Assembly (NCBI GenBank): GCA_032622095.1
Contig: CP136063.1
Span: 30,444,987 to 30,508,986, forward strand
Reading direction: 5' to 3'
Source of the DNA: Siphonodentalium dalli
Taxonomy: Eukaryota; Mollusca; Scaphopoda; Gadilida; Siphonodentaliidae
DNA: 64,000 bases
Shown: one piece after another, positions 57,729 to 64,000 of the stretch
Layout of the letters: each line of letters starts with the position of its first letter
How positions within the stretch are numbered: position 1 is the stretch's first letter
Position numbers and translations under genes: made by a program
The notes under the pieces: generated by a model
The model's database searches: none
Told to the model about the DNA's origin: nothing
The model's input: the letters and a program-made list of their open reading frames with translations, nothing else

Positions 57729-60700
57729 AAAGTGCTATTCAGACAGGTGCGCGCAGCCAGGCAAGTTTTTGCATACACTCAGCGAACAATTTAAACCGTG
57801 CAAATCATCTCGCATTAACTTCTGACTAATGTTAAAAATGATTGCCACTCATTAGCAGTAGTGTCACATTGTGATAACAAGACCAGGCATCAAAGGGTTT
57901 ATCGTCTCTGGTAAAGTACATTGCACACTCAGCTGGCTGCTCCGTAAATAGGTCAGTCAATGCCATGCTACGCTGATTGTTCTGGTTTGCCACGTTACTT
58001 TAGCGTGTGTGTTCTATATACACTCAGTGGGCCGACCAATGTAATTAGGCCATAACGGTAGATATGTGTCCATCTCTGAGTGGTATTGAAAACCATTGTC
58101 AGAAATGGCAACGCCCTCAAAATCATATTATCGGGCATATATAAAATATATTGCAGCTTTAAATGGGTACTGTGTCACCATTTTCAATAAATTCGTGGTA
58201 TAACAATTAGGCCAAAAATTAAAAAACGTCTCTGTTTCCGGTACCCGGCCTGGCTCAGATTTTCTTGCCGGCCTCAATTTTTTTTTAATTTTCCAAAAGT
58301 TTCCCAAAAGTCCATATATATATATAGTAACCTGTCTGTCTGTCTGTGAGTTAATAGCTATGGTTTCCCCAATACCAACAGCAGAACTAACCATCCATCG
58401 CATACACAACTGACGCATGTGTAGGCCGGTGTATGCGATGGCGCATATTATACAATTTCTAGATAAATACGATAACCCAACCGGCCATGCTACGCAGTGA
58501 AAAGCGTGGCGTAAATCAAACTCAATACTCTGACGAGTCACTACGGAAATCCCCCCGTCTTTTGTGGACTGTGTATTTTTAAAAGTACAATGTATTATAC
58601 CGGTAGCCCCCTTAAAGTCCTTCGCGGAATTGGGCGCAAAACTTGCTTGAAAGACCATCTGTTCGCGACAAAATTAAACAGTGAAAAGCACGTGCGTTTT
58701 TGGCGGGAAAATGAGAGTCCGTATTCCGTTATCAGTCCTGGAAATTACCGTCGTCAAAAGCCTAAATCGTCATCACCATTGAGCAGACGAAATCGTCATC
58801 CAAGATCGAAAATGCATTGGCATCCTTGAATATTCACAGAAACCCGAGTTTAACCCAATTTAAATAAACAACTGTAGACATCTTTTATATGAATTTCAAT
58901 CAATCAATCAATCAATATATTATACATAATATATATAGAAACATAATTTATAACAATGTAGTGAAAGGACATGTATTCATAAGTTCATTTGTGATCTTTA
59001 CACAACATGTCGCACATAATATTGTAGTTATATATATTTGTATCGAGTTTGGTTTTATTCATCTTATATTGGGAATTTGCATTCGTCTGGTAGCGTATTC
59101 TGTCTAGCAGTTGGTCACTATGAATGACACACGAACTGGGTCACTGTGTCACGAACCAAAACTCCTCAGTGGGTCACGTGAATCAATTTCGTGCAACTAT
59201 TTACGACAGACTCTCTGATGTTACCGACATAGTAGCAGATACTACTGTGATAGAAACAACTCGCAAATATTAAACACACATTTATGATCGTCTGATGTGC
59301 ATACATGTACTGTAATGATTATGTGATAGTTATCTTGCTGTTAATTACACTGGAAGTTGGCAGATAATCAATTCTGCTATTTAAAACGTTCCGGGATTGA
59401 AACGAAAAAGTCGGAAATAGGCCAATGTGACTTTAAACAACAATACAAATTAGTGATTTTGTAATATGGACAAGTTGTCGCTGAAAAATAATGATCATCT
59501 ATGAAAAGAAATAAGATGGGATGAAAATACAATAGGTTTGATTGAAATGGCAAGTATTTATTCCATAAAACGATCTCTCTGTCAACACCAACACCTTGAA
59601 AATTGCGTTGCAGTGATGAATAGAATGGCATAAAATGTGTAACCTCAGGCCCAATCTACACCAGAGATATTCAGGGGAAGATTGAAACAAAACATGTTTA
59701 CTCCTGCATATCCAAGGACAGTCAGTAACATTTTTCTGGCCACATGTAATTTGTAAATAAAGGTTGCATTGAAGGCTGACAGCTGCATGGACTATGTAAG
59801 GGGAATAACTCTAAACCCATGGCCATAGCCTAATAACTTGAATCTCCACATTGGAGCACATACTATTAGCCATAATATACATTCAGTTGGAAGTTGTCTC
59901 AAAAACTTTTTTCATAGTATATCATTAATACCTCATACATGACCTAATAATCCAGCAAGCTGCATAATATATTACCAGTCACCATGTATAAAAGTCTGTT
60001 AAAAGCATGCCAATTTACAATACATGTTAAAAGGGTGTACTACACTATTTTATATATCTCTTTCAAATGGCCAGTAGTAAAAAAAAGTGTTAAAAAAAAA
60101 CCCCTGCCTGCCTACCTGGAAAATTTTCCTCATGTTATCGGAAACAGAGATGTTTTTTTTTTGCCTTAACAACAATCTAATATCGATAAGTAATTTGAGT
60201 TGAAGATGTATTTTGTAAACGTTCAGGTTAAAGGTACGGTTGGCCTTGGCGGTGGGTATCCTGTGAAAATATTTCCACCCGTCAAAAACCACCACAAACA
60301 GAAAGAACAACAAAATGATATTTGACCAATGTTATGTAAACAAAAGCATAAAAAGTAACTTTTCTGGTGTTTGTTATATTATGATGGTAAACATAAAGAG
60401 CGTTCTTTATTGGTGAATTCCTGATATGGGACGAATAAAGAGCGTTTATGCCATTTGTGTGTGATTAGCCAGCAGCATTGTGCTGTCTTCTGTAACACAA
60501 TCAGGCTCTTGCTTAGGTCAATTATAGTAAATCTTTATGAAAACATGCTGTTACGCGATGGTCATGGTATCTATGAACGAAACTGTATGCGTTTTAATGT
60601 TTTTCTGTTTACGGTGATTGGAACAAATATGAATATTTTCGACAACTAAGGCCTCAAGTGCCTTTAATAGGTTATCTTAAAAACAAGTTAATAATTTTAT

Positions 60701-60870
60701 ATGAATTTAATTTATGGCTGGAGCCATAAATTCAATTGCGAATTGTGTGTACAAGACGTAGTCAAATTAATTGTCGGGCAGTGGATTGGGCAACGCGTGA
60801 ACATGATCGTGTAAAAAAATATGTTGATACCCGTGCTCACTGACTGGTGACTACATAATAACATAAATGA
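57729..60870. other. No gene supported
   Basis: A 176-aa minus-strand ORF (58,658-58,128) has no recognisable domain, and it crosses the hairpin and a CTGT run. I do not call it. A TCAATCAATCAATCAATC run lies near 58,898. The rest is AT-rich with nothing recognised. Confidence 0.45.
58390..58436. repeat. Hairpin
   Basis: CCATCGCATACAC and its inverse GTGTATGCGATGG are separated by about 20 nt. Confidence 0.75.
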
Positions 60871-61010
60871 GTATATTGGAATTAAGCTTAAATCATTTGT
60901 GCTTAAATGCAAATAATTTACGCTCAAGGGCAAATCATTTGCGCAAATAGATCATATTTGCACTTAAGCACAAATGTTTTGCACGTAAATGATTTGCACT
61001 TGATATGCAT
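60871..61010. repeat. Imperfect repeat of GTGCTTAAATGCAAAT-type units
   Basis: Several related 14-22-bp units, in both orientations (AAATCATTTGCGC, TTTGCACTTAAGCACAAAT), recur at 61,510-61,570. Octamer-like ATGCAAAT occurs within them. Confidence 0.6.
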
Positions 61011-61064
61011 TGATCACCCCTGAATTAATTTTAAATGGCACAGGCCTAAATACATCACTCAAGT

Positions 61065-61440
61065 CTATATAGGCCCACCATATCAGGGAAGTAATCACAC
61101 AGTAACCCCTTGTTATGACCATGGAAATGGTATATATCTGTGCAGGAAAGGTATCTTTTATAAAATATGCTAGATCTCTGGGATGGAGACGCAAATTCTT
61201 GGGGGCAGGGATGCTGATAATATGACAATAGGGGTCCCCCCTATTTCAAGTCATAAGTACACCATATGAGGGAAGCACCCCCCCTAGTTACTCCTAATTC
61301 CATTTTTATGGCCATGGAAATGGTGTATATCTGTGCAGGAGATGTCCTTTTAATAAAATATACTAGAGCTCCGGGAGTGAGGCACCAATTCTTGGGACAC
61401 CAGGGACAGAAATTCTATTTTCGAGTCTGTATGGGGCTAC
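61065..61440. repeat. Tandem duplication of about 190 bp
   Basis: Two diverged copies share CACCATAT.AGGGAAG, GGCCATGGAAATGGTGTATA (or ACCATGGAAATGGTATATA), TCTGTGCAGGA and CAAATTCTTGGG. Confidence 0.75.
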
Positions 61441-61864
61441 TACCATAATAATATACTATGAGATAGACTCAATCATTCACAATCAGAGGGAAGTAAGGGA
61501 GTGTTAGGTATTTGTGCTTAAGTGCAAATAAATTGATAGACACATATTTGCGTTTAAGTGCAAATAAATAATAAATGTGAAAAGGGCCTCCCATACATTT
61601 AGTCCATATAATTTAATACGCAAATACCTGTTCTAATTTAATAATTTGAAATAGTGGTCTGTATAGAGCATGAATAGCATGCAGAATAATAATGGTTCAA
61701 GTACGCCAACACCGAGTACGTTTCTAATCACATTTAGTCCATCACCTCCTTGGACAGGTCAGATGTACTTGCCAATATACACCCTAAGAGGGCACAATGA
61801 TGATCTAAGAATGGTCTCAGCTAATGCACTCCTGATATCAACTTTGAAAATATGGCCTCTCATG

Positions 61865-62215
61865 AGGGTTAATTAAAATACATGTATGGTTCCTTGAGGG
61901 TTAATTAAAATATGGTCACATCCAGAGAGGGTTAATTAAAGTATGGTCCAAAAGGGTAAATAAAAATATGGTTACATGAGTGCTAAATGAAATATGGCTC
62001 ACGAGGGTTAATAAGAATTGGTTCCATGATGGTTAATTAAAATGTACCATCATTGAACATTAATTAAAATATGGCCCTGTGAGGGTCAATAAAAATGTGG
62101 ACTATGGGTGTTAATTTAAATATGGTCTTATTAAGGTTAATTAAAATATGGTAACATGAGAGTTAATTAAAGTTAAAATATGGTCCCATTATGAGGGTTA
62201 ATTAAAATTAAAATA
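61865..62215. repeat. About 30-bp minisatellite
   Basis: Roughly 12 degenerate units of GAGGGTTAATTAAAATATGG plus a short variable part. Each unit has a TTAATTAA core. Confidence 0.85.
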
Positions 62216-63878
62216 TGGTGTCATCAGTGTTGTTTAAACTACGGTCTCATTGGGGTTATAGTCAGAACACAACGAGTGTCTTAATCAAGAATCTTTTATC
62301 GAGTGAGTTGAGGGTGGCACAAGGATATATTTCGCAAAGTGGTATGTGAATATACATTGTGACAGAATCACTGATGCTCACTCTGAAATAGAAATGAGTA
62401 AGATGTACGAAAATACCCATGTACCTTTCTAATCATATGGTAAGAGACACATGATTATTAGTGATTTAGTTGTTGTATTAAGGGCCATGGCAATAATATA
62501 AAACAATTTATGGACCCAGTCATTCAATATTCATTTAGAACCACATCTCAAACAATCTTTTTAAGTATTGACGCATATACTGAGTGACTAAAATGAAGGA
62601 GTGCAAGTTTCCCCTGCCTTACCCACATGACCTACATCAAAATATGCAATTCTGGTCATTAATTACTAACAATGGTATCTATTTTGGTCAATTGTGGCCA
62701 AATTTATTTCATTATGAGATATAATAAATAAAATCCAAACCGGGGTTTGGACAGGGGGCGGGGGTAGTAACAAATTTGCAGGAAGGTATGCCAGGGTGGG
62801 TGGGTATTCCGATGGCCAAAAATATTTTTTTTACACCCTCATCAGCCCTCATGCAATTTTTTTACTAAAGACATTTTGTGCACTTATATGACATTTTTAA
62901 CAGTTTAAAACATATTATAAGAATTTATAACTGCAAAAAACCATATTTATGAAACTGGGACCTCATATGGGCCTTAGGAGAGATGACATTAAGCTATATG
63001 GCATGTTGCATATGGGGCGATGGGGTGAACAAATTCCTTCCCGACACCCTTGGAAAGAAGCTTCGGGAACTTAATTCAATAAGATAAGTTCACTTTATTA
63101 AATATGGTTCTGTAATTTCCAGTGATTATAGCACAATTAGATGTGAAAATATTTATACAGGTTTATTCGGGCTACAACTATAATCAATAACTGTTTAATT
63201 TGAACTAATATCGAGAATTAACGTTAAATTTCATGCAAAACAACTTTTCATGTCAGTTTATATTATCTATATTATAATAAAACTAAATTTTCTTTGTTTG
63301 TTAGTCTGACCTGGGGAGTAGATGGGCCGTGTTGACCTCAGATGTCTTAAAATGGCAATAATAATTAGTTCAACTAATCATTAATGATATACCCAAAATG
63401 GTTGGAATCTGGTCTTGGAAAATTGATTAACAGGGGTAAATTGACACAAGGAGTGTCATGGTATAGGTGCTGTTGACATCAGACGACTCAAAGGGGCACT
63501 AATAAATAATTTGGACTAATCTTTTATGATATACTGGTATGTTACAGATATACACATATATCATATATATTTCAATTAAGTGCGATCCAACTATACCGGT
63601 AAGTGAAGTCTTCAATTCATGCAGTTGCTCAATATTGAAATATTTTTTTCAACATTTTAGAACCAAAAATATCTTGATGTATCGATACTGTTAAAATTAT
63701 CTATTTGTGTTATCCCTTAATATAGGGCTTTAAAATTGACATTTCCAGTGAAATCAACAGTAACTATTGCCATTCGGTAGTTGGATGCAAAAAGCAATAT
63801 CACTTTCTAATGCTCAATATGCAGAAATAATTTTTTAGCTTAGAATTACAATATTGCAACTTCAAATGTTGTCCCAAC
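62216..63878. other. No gene seen
   Basis: AT-rich DNA. 63,340-63,560 is related, inverted, to the repeat at 52,725-53,345 (GGGGCACTAATAAATAAT). Confidence 0.5.
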
Positions 63879-64000
63879 TAGCATTACAGTTTTAACATTC
63901 GTTCAACATTGCAACATTGTGCCAACGTCAGGCCTATGTTGACTTGCCAACATTGGTCCAACGCTGTACGCTTCAATTGCTGAAGCCATTCTCACTATAC
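63879..64000. mobile_element. Probable MITE, cut by the window end
   Basis: TGCCAACATTGGTCCAACG and similar CCAAC/GTTGG text resembles the interior of the MITE at 50,645-50,832. The right terminus lies outside the window. Confidence 0.4.

Noticed and set aside
58128-58658. 176-aa minus-strand ORF
   Set aside because: No recognisable domain; it crosses a hairpin and simple repeats, and no copy or promoter supports it.

Overview
This window is eukaryotic. It has no operons or Shine-Dalgarno sites, and it holds polyzinc-finger genes, non-LTR and LTR retrotransposons, a tRNA-derived SINE, TTAA-target MITEs and AT-rich intergenic DNA. The repeat types, the TatD-carrying Gypsy element and the PIN-like multicopy gene make a marine lophotrochozoan, most likely a bivalve mollusc, my best guess. 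Nothing in the window proves the species.

Layout. 1-3340: dispersed repeat units (called A, B and D here) and an 82-bp minisatellite. 3345-9799: a segment duplicated again at about 37,600-50,640. It holds a pyrimidine-rich TIR element, a TTAA MITE, a decayed PIN/FEN1-like gene and a LINE. 9800-15,635: a 5'-truncated Gypsy-type retrotransposon whose Pol ends in a PHD finger and which carries a downstream ORF with a TatD-nuclease domain. 15,636-28,740: three intronless C2H2 zinc-finger genes (17, 13 and 7 fingers), each with a conserved TATA box about 90-110 bp before the ATG, plus decayed finger arrays and MITEs. 28,740-33,910: repeat unit A split by a 4.27-kb TIR element that carries another PIN-like gene, itself split by a LINE. 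34,850-37,160: a decayed duplicate of the ZF1 tail with its downstream repeat units and a SINE. 37,440-50,640: the second copy of the large duplication, with an extra PIN-like gene and a 3.3-kb Crypton-like insertion encoding an intact 521-aa tyrosine recombinase. 50,645-64,000: MITEs and several minisatellites, but no gene I can support.

How it fits together. The locus is a nest of mobile elements within mobile elements, intermixed with a zinc-finger family that grows by tandem and segmental duplication. Internal copies give empty sites for many insertions, so order and boundaries can be read directly. The strongest observations are: (1) a Gypsy Pol with a C-terminal PHD finger plus a TatD ORF in the env position behind a candidate splice acceptor; (2) TTAA MITEs landing at the same codon step in consecutive zinc fingers, because the finger repeat itself contains TTAA; (3) an intact Crypton-like recombinase flanked by hairpin ends, with its empty site visible; (4) a TIR-bounded, Cys-tailed PIN/FEN1-like gene family present in four decayed copies.
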